Below are positions 1-8,939 of a DNA stretch of 64,000 nt, in pieces. The stretch lies in assembly GCF_030503895.2 (NCBI RefSeq), contig NZ_CP129970.2, forward strand, positions 434,001 through 498,000, given 5' to 3'. Under the pieces are notes generated by a model. It was not told where the DNA came from, made no database searches, and worked only from the letters and a program-made list of their open reading frames with translations. How positions within the stretch are numbered: the first letter of the stretch is position 1; every line of letters begins with the position of its first letter. The DNA is from Marivirga arenosa (GTDB lineage Bacteria > Bacteroidota > Bacteroidia > Cytophagales > Cyclobacteriaceae). The translations under genes were made by a program, and so were the position numbers.

Positions 1-2324
1 TAGTAGCCACTCTGATCGGAAGAAAAAAAGGTTTCTGAAGCAATACTATCTTCAAATGTTAAATCTGGATTCCAGTGCAAAGTTGTTCGGTAATCAGGAA
101 CGCCATGCTGTTCCTCAACTATACTATAGTTTGGCTGGTAAAATTCTTTGGATTTGTGATAGCCTGGATTTAAAAATACTGATAATCCGTCTGATTTGGT
201 TTCTCTATTAGGGTAAACTTGCTTCCCCCTCCTCGTAAAAATTGCAACAACACCAGTAGCACCTCTTGTACCATAAATTGCCGCATCCGCTCCCTTCAAA
301 ACGTCTATTAGCAAGACATCTTCTATTTGTATTGAGTTGATTACATCAACATCTACAGGTATATTATCGAGAAAAAAAGCAGCTCCCTTTTCCGACCTAA
401 ATGAATTTAACCCTCTAATAATAACCAATTCACCACGAGGTCTACCAACAACAAATACTCCAGGCACTCGTCTTAAGTAATCAAATACTGTAAAACCTTG
501 CACTACTCCTACCGAATCCAACATTATTCTACTGCTCGGCTTTTCATATATAGTATTTATTCCCAGGCTGCTTTCTTCAAGTCTATTTCCTCTAGCAACA
601 ACTTCTTCAAGCATTATTGTCTGGTCTTGCAAAAAATAAGCCTCTGAAATTTGATTCAGCTTTTTCACCTTATCAATATATTTTCTATTAGCACCGTTAT
701 TATGTACTGAAAAAGCATTTATTTCGGGTCTTTTGCAGTATTGCTGTTCTACTTTGGCATCCTTATATTTCATAATTCTACCATTTTTTTCTTTATACAC
801 CTGCACAAACACCATTGTGCTATCCATTAATACAAGATCGCTAACCTGAAAGCTGCCATCATCACTGGTCAATAGAAGAGTATCAGTCATCAATCCTATT
901 GCAGGAATAGTTACAGTGATTGAAAGGTCTGTACTTATTTTACCTTTTTTGGAATCACTTACTTGCCCCCCTATTTTCAGTCCTTTTTCTGGCATAAACT
1001 GAGGAGAGTAATCAATTGAATCCAATAAAATATCCCAGTTGAATCTTGACCAGCCATGAGATAGCATCAAGAGGTCAAGTGATGCATATGCTTTTTTAGT
1101 ACCGGTAAAATAGTATTCAGGAGATTCAATTTTTCCTTTTAAGTCTGAATTCAATAGGAAATAGTTCTTAATATTCTCACCGTTTTTATCGTAGGAAGAT
1201 TCTTCCAAGGGATTAATGGTAAGTGAGGCAGTTCTTACCGAATCGTTGTTTGCAACTATTTCTATGTTCACTTCGGATCTTTTTTTATAAGTCTTTTGAT
1301 CAGTGCTTATTTCTATTTGAGGATCAAATAAATTAGGATTGGCAAAAAGCAAACGCTCTGAAAGCGGCACTTGATTCCGATCGAAAAAAGTAAAGTGAAC
1401 TATACCAGTTCCCAATTCTGATTTATCAATCTTTACAACCATAGATGAGCTATCCATACACTTCTTACTTATTAGAAGTTGCCCTCTTTTATGCACTACA
1501 AGTGTACCCTCTTTTAAATCTAATCGATTAGCTTGAACACCAACATGTAGCCCAGCAGAATTAGGGTAATGAATTATTTTAATTGCAGCTCCAGCTTTCT
1601 TTACACTAGGGAGCTTGAAAGTATCACCTTCAATTAATGCGAAATAGGATTTGCCATATTTTGGTACAATAAAGCTTAAACCGTAGCCTAAGACATCCGA
1701 TTCGAATTCTGTGATTTCTTCCCCCAAATCATCTATAATTACCCCCTCTACTTGCAAATCAAGAAGATTTTCGCGAGAAATTTTAATAGCAACCTTCGAG
1801 GGTATTTGATCGATAAAATCTCCGCCTTCAGGAAAAAAGTCTGCGATGATTTTATTTTTTTGTTTTTTTTGACTCTCGGTATTTGAAATATCTGATGTGA
1901 TAAGTGGATTGATTACAGGAAAGTAATGCTCATAAAAAAATTCTTGGTCAAGGTTTCGCATCCATTGCGTGTAAGCTCTTATTTTGTAATTCCCTGATTT
2001 TAAGTTAGGTTTTAAGTCGAAACTACCGTGTGCAGTACCACCTTCAATCAAAAGTGCTAATGAATCTACTATTATTTTTTCCTCAGAGATCAGTTCAACA
2101 TACAAGGTGCTACTCACATTTGTTGGAAGATGTGATACAGCATTGGTTACATAAGCCTTAAACCATACACTTTCACTGGCACCATATTGTGGTTTGTCAA
2201 AATGAAGATATACTTTCTCTTGCTGACTTTGGGAAATAAATTTGTCTAATGCCTGCTTATATACGGTTTGTGCATTAACAAAAGAAAAGCTAAAAAATAA
2301 ATAAAGAAAAGCAACTTTTTTCAT
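1..2324 (-). CDS. MG2-domain surface protein with TonB-receptor plug domain (3' end outside window)
   Basis: The reading frame opens at an ATG at 2324 and is still open at base 1, so 774 residues are visible and the C-terminus is missing. Residues 1-19 are a signal peptide ending VNAQ. Residues about 35-130 hold the KVYLHFDKPQY...VWFKAYV pattern of the macroglobulin-like MG2 domain found in many Bacteroidota exported proteins. Around residues 590-700 there is a TonB-dependent receptor plug-like domain, with RGLNS and AIYGTRGATGVV motifs. Members usually run to about 800-950 residues and do not carry a full 22-strand barrel, so this is probably a periplasmic or outer-membrane-associated protein rather than a classical receptor. 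The DUF5916 gene lies 75 bp upstream on the same strand. The substrate is unknown. Confidence 0.85.
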   Translation of the reverse strand, partial: MKKVAFLYLFFSFSFVNAQTVYKQALDKFISQSQQEKVYLHFDKPQYGASESVWFKAYVTNAVSHLPTNVSSTLYVELISEEKIIVDSLALLIEGGTAHGSFDLKPNLKSGNYKIRAYTQWMRNLDQEFFYEHYFPVINPLITSDISNTESQKKQKNKIIADFFPEGGDFIDQIPSKVAIKISRENLLDLQVEGVIIDDLGEEITEFESDVLGYGLSFIVPKYGKSYFALIEGDTFKLPSVKKAGAAIKIIHYPNSAGLHVGVQANRLDLKEGTLVVHKRGQLLISKKCMDSSSMVVKIDKSELGTGIVHFTFFDRNQVPLSERLLFANPNLFDPQIEISTDQKTYKKRSEVNIEIVANNDSVRTASLTINPLEESSYDKNGENIKNYFLLNSDLKGKIESPEYYFTGTKKAYASLDLLMLSHGWSRFNWDILLDSIDYSPQFMPEKGLKIGGQVSDSKKGKISTDLSITVTIPAIGLMTDTLLLTSDDGSFQVSDLVLMDSTMVFVQVYKEKNGRIMKYKDAKVEQQYCKRPEINAFSVHNNGANRKYIDKVKKLNQISEAYFLQDQTIMLEEVVARGNRLEESSLGINTIYEKPSSRIMLDSVGVVQGFTVFDYLRRVPGVFVVGRPRGELVIIRGLNSFRSEKGAAFFLDNIPVDVDVINSIQIEDVLLIDVLKGADAAIYGTRGATGVVAIFTRRGKQVYPNRETKSDGLSVFLNPGYHKSKEFYQPNYSIVEEQHGVPDYRTTLHWNPDLTFEDSIASETFFSSDQSGY

Positions 2325-2343
2325 TGAGTTCAATCTTGGATAA

Positions 2344-2364
2344 ACTAATATATACTCTATTAGT
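2344..2364. repeat. 7-bp perfect inverted repeat in the leader of the MG2/plug gene
   Basis: The arms ACTAATA (2344-2350) and TATTAGT (2358-2364) are separated by 7 bases, between the DUF5916 stop and the MG2/plug start. A further ACTAATA lies nearby at about 2376-2382. It is AT-rich, with no GC-rich stem and no T tract, so an operator or weak RNA hairpin is as likely as a terminator. Function is not known. Confidence 0.3.
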
Positions 2365-2399
2365 GTACTTTCCTAACTAATATTTTAAAAGTTGCATTT

Positions 2400-4862
2400 T
2401 TATAAAGCTCCCACAGTCATCTTCTTAGGCCTATTACTCAGCCTATTATCACTACTAGAGAACGCATTCCTGATTCTATTATAATCAAGAAAGTAACTTA
2501 ACCGAATTGAAAGGCTATTCATTTGGGGATGACTGAATAGGTAATCAAAATTTTCATTAAAACTCTGACCACTTTCTTCAAGATAGCTGTCTAAAGCATT
2601 TCTATAAAGGATAGTAATTTGACTACCTGGTGCAAACCACCATGAAAAGTTTAAATCCAGATTCCAGGTATTAAAGGTAACATCATAAATATTTTCTCTT
2701 TCTGTTTCTTCCGATAGTGCCCCATCATTTTCCAAACTATATAATTTAGAGTATAAAGCAGATGAATAATAATGTCTGAATATGAGATTAAGTGAGATTT
2801 TATTATTAAAAATGTAATTACCTCCAATCGAATTTTCTAATGTCACTCTATCCCTTTGTCCAAATATGATCTCTTCCTCATCCATATCCACAAAACCTTG
2901 CTCTTTAAATGATTCATTTACGAATAGGCCATAACGTAAACTGAATTTATTCGAAAAACGATATCTTGGATTTAAACTACTCACCAATGTACTTCTTCCT
3001 TCCTCAAAGAAATTGTACCAATCTACAAAACCATCAAAAGCAAAAGCTTTCCTAAAATCTGTATTCATCCACACCCATTGATCATGATAACCCGGGAACT
3101 CTACATAACGACCATTAACTCTTGGCTCGTAAAAATCATTGTTTTCAAAAGGCCTAAGTTCAAAACCTCCTCCAAAATTAAAGAAGTCTTTCGTGGTGAA
3201 ACTAGAATTAAAATTAAAGGTCACATGACTAAATAAATCTGGTTCTAGTCTTCTAAAATGGAAAAGGTTAAAGTTTAGAAACATATTATTCAGATTTCCT
3301 TTTGGCTGTAAATAACGATAGCCATAATACCCAATATATCTTACGTAATTAGTATTGGTAGAAAATCCCAAATCATTAATATTATAATCTAAGGTTCTTA
3401 AATCTATTTGGCCAGACATTCGGTGCTCGCCACTTATTTTATTCGCCCTGGCCTGAATTTCGGTTCCAAAAACAGTTTCATTATTTTCAAATACCCAACT
3501 CCCTTCAGTGCTGGCGCTATAATTCCATGTATTGGCTTTATTTGTATGATTAATATACAATCCTGTAGCATTCGCATCTCTAAAATCTCCCAACCTGGTG
3601 ACATTGGTATTCACTACAGATACAGAACTATTATCTCCGTATCTTTGATCCAAAACGGTTATATTATAATTAGTGTAGGGCTCAACTTTCTCCGATCTCA
3701 GCTCATTCGTTTCTATATTTCTGACACTTGCAAAAGCTTCGTTGGTAACGGCATTGAAAACGCCAATTCCCAATCCACTTTCTGTTCTGCCTGAAACTTT
3801 ACTAGCATTGATTAAATCAACCTTATCAGGCTGAAATTCTAACTCTTCATTGTCACCTGCCTCAACTTCAGAAGAAGGTCTACCTCCAATACGCCTAGAA
3901 TAGAATAAATCTCCTTTGGAGAATAGCTCGGTACCTTCCGTGAAAAATGGCCTTTGTTCAGCAAATTGTACTTCAAATGCGGATAAGTTTAATACATTAT
4001 TGTCAAATCGTGCTTGACCAAAGTCAGGGATAAGAATCATATCAAGAGTAAATGCATCTGAAATTCCATATTTTAAATCTAAGCCCCCATTGAAATTATA
4101 ATTGGTCTTGCCATCATAATTATTGGCATAAGCAGAAACATAGGGCTGGAAAGATAAGCGTGTTGGCGTATCAATATTTTTAATGCCGTGAATTTCTCCA
4201 TCATATAATGAAAATGCTCCTTTTTTATTATCGACATGGTTCCAACTGTATCGCGTTCGAGTTCTAAATACTTCCCTTTCCATATTTAAGCCCCATTCTT
4301 GAATTTGTTTCTTAGGAAATCTCAAAATAAAATACGGTATAAATACTTCTGCCACCCATCCCTCTTCAGTTATACTCACCTCACTATACCAAACTGCATC
4401 CCAAGAGTTATCTTCTTGTCCATTGGTCATTTTTGCATCATACTGAACGCCCGCAGCAGTTACTATAAATTGCATACTTTGCTGTCGGTCATTGTATCCG
4501 TTAAGAAGGATAAAAAAGAAGTCATCTGCACCTATATCATCTCTTTCCGTTAATTCAGTTGCAATTTTATGAGGCTCTGGATCCTTCATTTTTGCACCAA
4601 AATAGATGCCCAAATCATCATATATAATCTTTACTTCAGTGGAAAGGCTATCGGGGATTGATCTTCCATTATTGGGGTTTCGTTCTACAAAATCAGCAGC
4701 AATTGGTGCCTCTTCCCAAGCTTCATCGTCTAATAATCCATCAATTTTTGGAGCATCAGTAACTCTAGGGATATTGATATTCTTTCTGAATATAGAATCT
4801 ACCTCTTGAGAATAGCTACTAAAACTTAATAGAATCACGCTTAGTATTAGAAAATACTTCAT
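2400..4862 (-). CDS. DUF5916 outer-membrane protein with CBM9-like domain
   Basis: An 820-residue exported protein with a signal peptide at 1-19 (ends SYSQ). Residues about 30-230 form a carbohydrate-binding family 9-like domain (DGLLDDEAWEEAP opening, then a NMEREVFRTRTRYSW segment). The remainder is the DUF5916 region, rich in alternating aromatic strands and ending in repeated barrel-like segments. Such proteins are common in marine Bacteroidota and are thought to sit in the outer membrane; substrate and activity are undefined. A characteristic stretch is QRPFFTEGTELFSKGDLFYSRRIG near the middle of the protein, in pieces typical of the family. It faces a divergent S9 peptidase gene across 361 bp and may be co-transcribed with the MG2/plug gene downstream. 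The length is normal for the family. Confidence 0.88.
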   Translation of the reverse strand: MKYFLILSVILLSFSSYSQEVDSIFRKNINIPRVTDAPKIDGLLDDEAWEEAPIAADFVERNPNNGRSIPDSLSTEVKIIYDDLGIYFGAKMKDPEPHKIATELTERDDIGADDFFFILLNGYNDRQQSMQFIVTAAGVQYDAKMTNGQEDNSWDAVWYSEVSITEEGWVAEVFIPYFILRFPKKQIQEWGLNMEREVFRTRTRYSWNHVDNKKGAFSLYDGEIHGIKNIDTPTRLSFQPYVSAYANNYDGKTNYNFNGGLDLKYGISDAFTLDMILIPDFGQARFDNNVLNLSAFEVQFAEQRPFFTEGTELFSKGDLFYSRRIGGRPSSEVEAGDNEELEFQPDKVDLINASKVSGRTESGLGIGVFNAVTNEAFASVRNIETNELRSEKVEPYTNYNITVLDQRYGDNSSVSVVNTNVTRLGDFRDANATGLYINHTNKANTWNYSASTEGSWVFENNETVFGTEIQARANKISGEHRMSGQIDLRTLDYNINDLGFSTNTNYVRYIGYYGYRYLQPKGNLNNMFLNFNLFHFRRLEPDLFSHVTFNFNSSFTTKDFFNFGGGFELRPFENNDFYEPRVNGRYVEFPGYHDQWVWMNTDFRKAFAFDGFVDWYNFFEEGRSTLVSSLNPRYRFSNKFSLRYGLFVNESFKEQGFVDMDEEEIIFGQRDRVTLENSIGGNYIFNNKISLNLIFRHYYSSALYSKLYSLENDGALSEETERENIYDVTFNTWNLDLNFSWWFAPGSQITILYRNALDSYLEESGQSFNENFDYLFSHPQMNSLSIRLSYFLDYNRIRNAFSSSDNRLSNRPKKMTVGAL

Positions 4863-5223
4863 AGTACTGGATATTTTAGTCCCGTTGATTGCTGCTAGAA
4901 ATTATGCTACTGAGCCAGCTTATATAGAAGTGCTTCTAAATAGGTTGAATTAGTAGTTTGGTTTAGTGATGTTTTACAACCACAAATAGTTGCATTTATT
5001 GCAATCTTTTTCTGATGTTCAATTATTAAGCCAGTGGGAAAATCCCCATTTAAATAAAATTTACAGTGTATTCAATCATTCGATTGTTCAAAATGGAACA
5101 GTTGGTGTTCACTATTGAATTTAAATATTTCTTAATTTATAAGACATTTTAGTAGAATAAGAAGGTTCTACTTAATAAATAAATCAAATAATGTTAAATT
5201 GAAATACACTAAACCAACTGAAT
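4863..5223. other. 361-bp divergent intergenic region
   Basis: This non-coding stretch separates the DUF5916 gene (minus) from the S9 peptidase gene (plus), so it should hold promoters for both. I found no convincing full TTTG/TAnnTTTG promoter. There is a short inverted repeat, AGTAGAA (5151-5157) and TTCTACT (5166-5172), about 50 bp before the peptidase start. No RNA gene or small ORF could be supported. Confidence 0.5.
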
Positions 5224-7122
5224 ATGAAAGGACTACATTTTTTAAGTACGTTGCTTATAGCTTTATGCTTAGTAAGCTGCGAAAAAAAGCAACAAGCTGA
5301 AGATGAAAACGCATCATCTGAAATTGAAAAATACTCAATTGAAGAATTTTATAACAACATCAGTTATAGAGGTGGATACTTTTCTCATGATGAATCAAAA
5401 TTATTGATTTCAAGTAATGCAACCGGTATTTACAATCTCTATGCGCTGCATACGGATGGATCAGGGATGGATACTTTATCCCAAAACATTGAAGAATCAT
5501 GGTATGCCAATTCATACTTTCCAAATGACGATAGAATTCTTTTCTCAGCCGATAGAGGTGGAAATGAGATCAATCATATCTATTTATTAGACACGAATGG
5601 TGAAGTAACCGACTTAACTCCAACAGAAAACGAAAAGGCTTCATTTATGGGTTGGAGTAAAGACTTAAAACGCTTCAAATATACTTCTAATAAAAGAGAT
5701 CCTAACTTTTTTGATATCTATGAAATGGATATTGAAAATTTCGACAGCAAAATGATATTTGAAAATAATGCTGGTGGATATCCATCTGTAATTTCTGATG
5801 ATAATAATTTTGTGGCAATTGAAAAGCCTATCACTACCTCAATAAATGAATTAATGGTTGTTGAAGTTAGCAGTGGAAATAAGGTTATGGTGTCTCCGGT
5901 AAATCCAACAGCAAGTTATGGAGCACAAGAATTTAGCAAGGATAATCAATATTTATATTTCACAACAAATGATGAAAGTGAGTTTACCTATTTAAGCAAA
6001 TTTAACATGACCGATAAATCTTATGAAAAGGTATATGAAGCTGATTGGGATATTTGGTATGCTAATTTTTCATGGAATGAAACCTACCAAGTAATGGGAA
6101 TTAATGCGGATGCGCAAACAAAGGTTAGAATCACAAAAAATGGTGAAAAGGTAAGCCTACCTGAAATTAAAGGTGGGGATATAAATGGAGTAGATATTTC
6201 CAGAAGTGAAAATAAAATGAGATTATCCGTTGGCAGTTCAAAAATGCCTACTAACATATATGTATATGATTTTAAGACACAATCGCTTCAAAAATTAACT
6301 GAATCTTTAAATCCTAACATGAATTCAGAAGATTTAGTAGCTGGAGATGTGGTCCGCTATCCTTCATTTGATGATCTTCAAATACCTGCTATTTTATATA
6401 AACCTCATCAAGCTACAGCAGAGAATAAAACGCCTGTTTTAGTACTAGTTCATGGGGGGCCTGGTGGGCAAACAAGATTAAATTATAGTCCTTTAGTTCA
6501 ATACTTAGTGAATCATGGATATGGTGTAATTGGAGTAAATAACAGAGGAAGTAGTGGCTATGGAAAATCATTTAATCGAATGGATGATCAGAAACATGGT
6601 GAAGATGATTTGATGGACTGTGTATATGCTAAAGATTTTTTAGCAACCCTAGACTGGGCAGATACGAGCCGAGTAGGAATAATTGGTGGTTCATATGGGG
6701 GATATATGGTTATGGCTGCATTAGCATTTCAACCAGAAGCTTTTGATGTTGGTGTTAATATTTTTGGTGTGACGAACTGGTTACGAACTTTAAAATCAAT
6801 CCCAAGTTGGTGGGAAGCTCAAAGAACAGCTTTGTATGAAGAATTAGGTGATCCGTTTAGTGAAGATTCAGTACGGCTTAGAAGAATTTCACCTTTATTT
6901 CATGCGGGTAATATTACTAAGCCTGTAATGGTATTACAAGGAAGTAATGACCCTAGAGTTTTGCAGGTTGAGTCTGATGAAATGGTTGAAAATGTAAAAG
7001 CTAATGGAGTACCTGTAGAATATGTACTATTTCCAGATGAGGGGCATGGATTTAGAAAGAAAGAAAATGAAATTAAAGGCTATGGAAAAATTAAGGATTT
7101 CCTTGATCAATATTTGAAATAA
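5224..7122 (+). CDS. S9-family serine peptidase (prolyl oligopeptidase/acylaminoacyl type), lipoprotein
   Basis: A 632-residue exported peptidase. The N-terminus has a lipoprotein signal with lipobox LVSC. Residues about 40-370 are a beta-propeller of TolB/DPP-like blades (for example NEINHIYLLD). The C-terminal alpha/beta-hydrolase domain follows, with HGGPGG forming the oxyanion region. The catalytic triad is visible: Ser490 in GGSYGGY, Asp576 in GSNDPR and His608 in EGHGF. Such enzymes cleave short peptides, often after proline or from acylated N-termini. The lipobox suggests attachment to a membrane facing the periplasm or surface. The next gene, another serine hydrolase, begins 23 bp downstream, so the two probably form a peptide-scavenging operon. 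Exact specificity cannot be read from sequence. Confidence 0.93.
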   Translation: MKGLHFLSTLLIALCLVSCEKKQQAEDENASSEIEKYSIEEFYNNISYRGGYFSHDESKLLISSNATGIYNLYALHTDGSGMDTLSQNIEESWYANSYFPNDDRILFSADRGGNEINHIYLLDTNGEVTDLTPTENEKASFMGWSKDLKRFKYTSNKRDPNFFDIYEMDIENFDSKMIFENNAGGYPSVISDDNNFVAIEKPITTSINELMVVEVSSGNKVMVSPVNPTASYGAQEFSKDNQYLYFTTNDESEFTYLSKFNMTDKSYEKVYEADWDIWYANFSWNETYQVMGINADAQTKVRITKNGEKVSLPEIKGGDINGVDISRSENKMRLSVGSSKMPTNIYVYDFKTQSLQKLTESLNPNMNSEDLVAGDVVRYPSFDDLQIPAILYKPHQATAENKTPVLVLVHGGPGGQTRLNYSPLVQYLVNHGYGVIGVNNRGSSGYGKSFNRMDDQKHGEDDLMDCVYAKDFLATLDWADTSRVGIIGGSYGGYMVMAALAFQPEAFDVGVNIFGVTNWLRTLKSIPSWWEAQRTALYEELGDPFSEDSVRLRRISPLFHAGNITKPVMVLQGSNDPRVLQVESDEMVENVKANGVPVEYVLFPDEGHGFRKKENEIKGYGKIKDFLDQYLK

Positions 7123-7145
7123 AGTTTAACTCAAATCATATCAAA

Positions 7146-8192
7146 ATGAAAAATTTAATCTTAAGCCTTTTCATTATTGGTTTATTGATAAGCTGCAATC
7201 AAAAACCTTCTGAAAATGCTCAAAAAGTAAAATCTAATGATTATTTAGACTACTCTGAAAAGGATGATAAACTTTCTGGAGGTGTGAAAATGATTCCAGT
7301 TCAAACACCAGTAGGTGAATTCAATGTATGGACTAAGCGTGTTGGTAATAACCCTAAAATGAAAGTATTGCTTTTGCATGGCGGACCTGGCGCTACTCAT
7401 GAATATTTTGAATGTGCAGATTCCTATCTTCCAAATGCTGAAATTGAATATTATTACTATGATCAACTAGAATCTTTTTACAGCGACAAACCCTCTGATA
7501 GCAGTTTGTGGTCAGTTGATAGATTTGTGGATGAAGTAGAGCAAGTAAGAAAAGCTTTAGGCTTAAATAAAGATAACTTTTATTTATTAGGCCATTCTTG
7601 GGGTGGAATATTAGGAATCGAATATGCTTTAAAATATCAGAATAATTTGAAAGGTCTTATTATTTCAAATATGATGTCTTCCATTCCCGATTATATTAAA
7701 TATGCTGATGAAGTACTAGGCCCACAGTTAGATCCTGAAGTATTGGCTGAGATTAAACAATTAGAAGCCGGCAATGAGTTTACCAGTGAGCGATATGCTG
7801 AATTAACTTTTACTCATTTCTATCCAGAACATGTTTTAAGAATGCCGCTTGAGGAATGGCCTGACCCAGTCAATAGAGCTTTTGCTAATATAAATGGTGA
7901 TATGTATATCACTATGCAAGGCCCTAGTGAATTTGGAGTAGTAGGTGATGCTAAATTGAAGAACTGGGATAGAAGCGAGGACTTATCAAAAATTACTGTT
8001 CCCACTCTAACAATTGGTGGTGCTTATGATACCATGGATCCAAAACATAAAGAATGGATGGCAAATGAAGTTCAAAATGGAAGGTATTTACACTGTCCTG
8101 AAGGTTCTCACTTTGCGATGTATGATGATCAGGAAACCTATTTTAATGGACTGATTAAGTTTATAAAAGACGTGGACTCTGGAAATATGTAA
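7146..8192 (+). CDS. Proline-iminopeptidase-like alpha/beta hydrolase, lipoprotein
   Basis: A 348-residue protein with a lipoprotein signal (lipobox LISC). It has the HGGPG motif (His78 onward) typical of prolyl iminopeptidases of family S33, nucleophile Ser151 in GHSWGG, Asp295 in GGAYDTMDP and His322 in GSHFAMYDD. The family removes N-terminal proline from short peptides, although some relatives act on amides or esters. Most iminopeptidases are cytoplasmic; a lipobox places this one outside the inner membrane. It follows the S9 peptidase by 23 bp and is closed by a strong terminator, consistent with a two-gene unit for extracytoplasmic peptide breakdown. Confidence 0.9.
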   Translation: MKNLILSLFIIGLLISCNQKPSENAQKVKSNDYLDYSEKDDKLSGGVKMIPVQTPVGEFNVWTKRVGNNPKMKVLLLHGGPGATHEYFECADSYLPNAEIEYYYYDQLESFYSDKPSDSSLWSVDRFVDEVEQVRKALGLNKDNFYLLGHSWGGILGIEYALKYQNNLKGLIISNMMSSIPDYIKYADEVLGPQLDPEVLAEIKQLEAGNEFTSERYAELTFTHFYPEHVLRMPLEEWPDPVNRAFANINGDMYITMQGPSEFGVVGDAKLKNWDRSEDLSKITVPTLTIGGAYDTMDPKHKEWMANEVQNGRYLHCPEGSHFAMYDDQETYFNGLIKFIKDVDSGNM

Positions 8193-8197
8193 ATAAA

Positions 8198-8234
8198 AAA
8201 TCTCCTCAATGATGAATTGAGGAGATTTTCATTT
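8198..8234. terminator. Bidirectional terminator between the peptidase operon and the FecR-like gene
   Basis: A perfect 13-bp stem (AAATCTCCTCAAT at 8198-8210 pairing with 8216-8228) has a 5-base loop. T-rich DNA follows on the plus strand and A-rich DNA precedes it, so it can work for both converging genes. It lies between the stop codons at 8192 and 8236. Confidence 0.9.
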
Positions 8235-8235
8235 T

Positions 8236-8865
8236 TTAATTTGTAATTTTTTTAAGGCTTTTACCAATTTGCTTTCCAACATCCTCCAGTTCTTTCCCTA
8301 CTTTCTTCGCTTCTTTATCAGCTTCCTTACTTTTATCTTTTACGATTTTTTCGAGTTCCTTAATTTCTTTATTAAATTCCTGATCGAACTTTTTTAATTC
8401 AATAGTCATTTTTGACATCCATTTCTTGAAACTCATTGGAGCTTTCCCAGTTTTTATACTTTTATTCCCTTTGTCATAAGATGCCATCTGACCTCTAGCC
8501 ACCTTTTCAGATTTACTTTCAACAGAAAGGCTAACTTCTCCTTCTTCAACTTCAACCTCCATATTTTCACTATCCGACTTTAGATTGAATTCAGTACCTA
8601 ACACTTCAACTATTCCTAATTCACCTTGAACTGTAAACGGCTTATCAGATTCTACTATAGAAAAATAACACTCCCCTTTTATAGCTACTTTTCTTTCATT
8701 GAATGATTCAACATATTCTAATTCAGAATACTGATTTAAAAAAACAATACTACCATCTGGTAGATCTACCGCTTTATATTCATCTTCAGTTGTAATCGTT
8801 TGCTTTGAACAAGCTGAAACTAGAATGGTAAGAATTAAAAATGGAAATAAGTACTTTATATTCAT
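8236..8865 (-). CDS. FecR-domain lipoprotein with charged coiled-coil tail
   Basis: A 209-residue protein with lipobox VSAC at about residues 16-19. Residues 30-115 match the FecR periplasmic domain: LPDGSIVFLNQYSELEY, then IKGECYFSI, then VLGTEFNLKS. In normal FecR proteins this domain follows a transmembrane anti-sigma segment; here it follows a lipid anchor directly. The last 60 residues are almost entirely Lys/Glu/Asp with heptad spacing (KELEKIVKDKSKEADKEAK), predicting a helix or coiled coil. No sigma factor or TonB receptor gene is adjacent. It is therefore probably not a classical iron-signalling anti-sigma factor, and I cannot assign a function. Confidence 0.78.
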   Translation of the reverse strand: MNIKYLFPFLILTILVSACSKQTITTEDEYKAVDLPDGSIVFLNQYSELEYVESFNERKVAIKGECYFSIVESDKPFTVQGELGIVEVLGTEFNLKSDSENMEVEVEEGEVSLSVESKSEKVARGQMASYDKGNKSIKTGKAPMSFKKWMSKMTIELKKFDQEFNKEIKELEKIVKDKSKEADKEAKKVGKELEDVGKQIGKSLKKITN

Positions 8866-8939
8866 TAGATATTAATTTAATTGAAATGCAAATTTAACAA
8901 ATAGCCAATAATCAGTTCAAATTAATTATCCACTAGACG

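Noticed and set aside
3408-3794. Plus-strand open frame inside the DUF5916 gene
   Set aside because: It is antisense to a clear protein family and has no family signature; a shadow frame.
5018-5060. Palindrome-like GTGGGAAAATCCCCAT in the DUF5916/S9 gap
   Set aside because: Only a 4-bp stem pairs cleanly; expected by chance.
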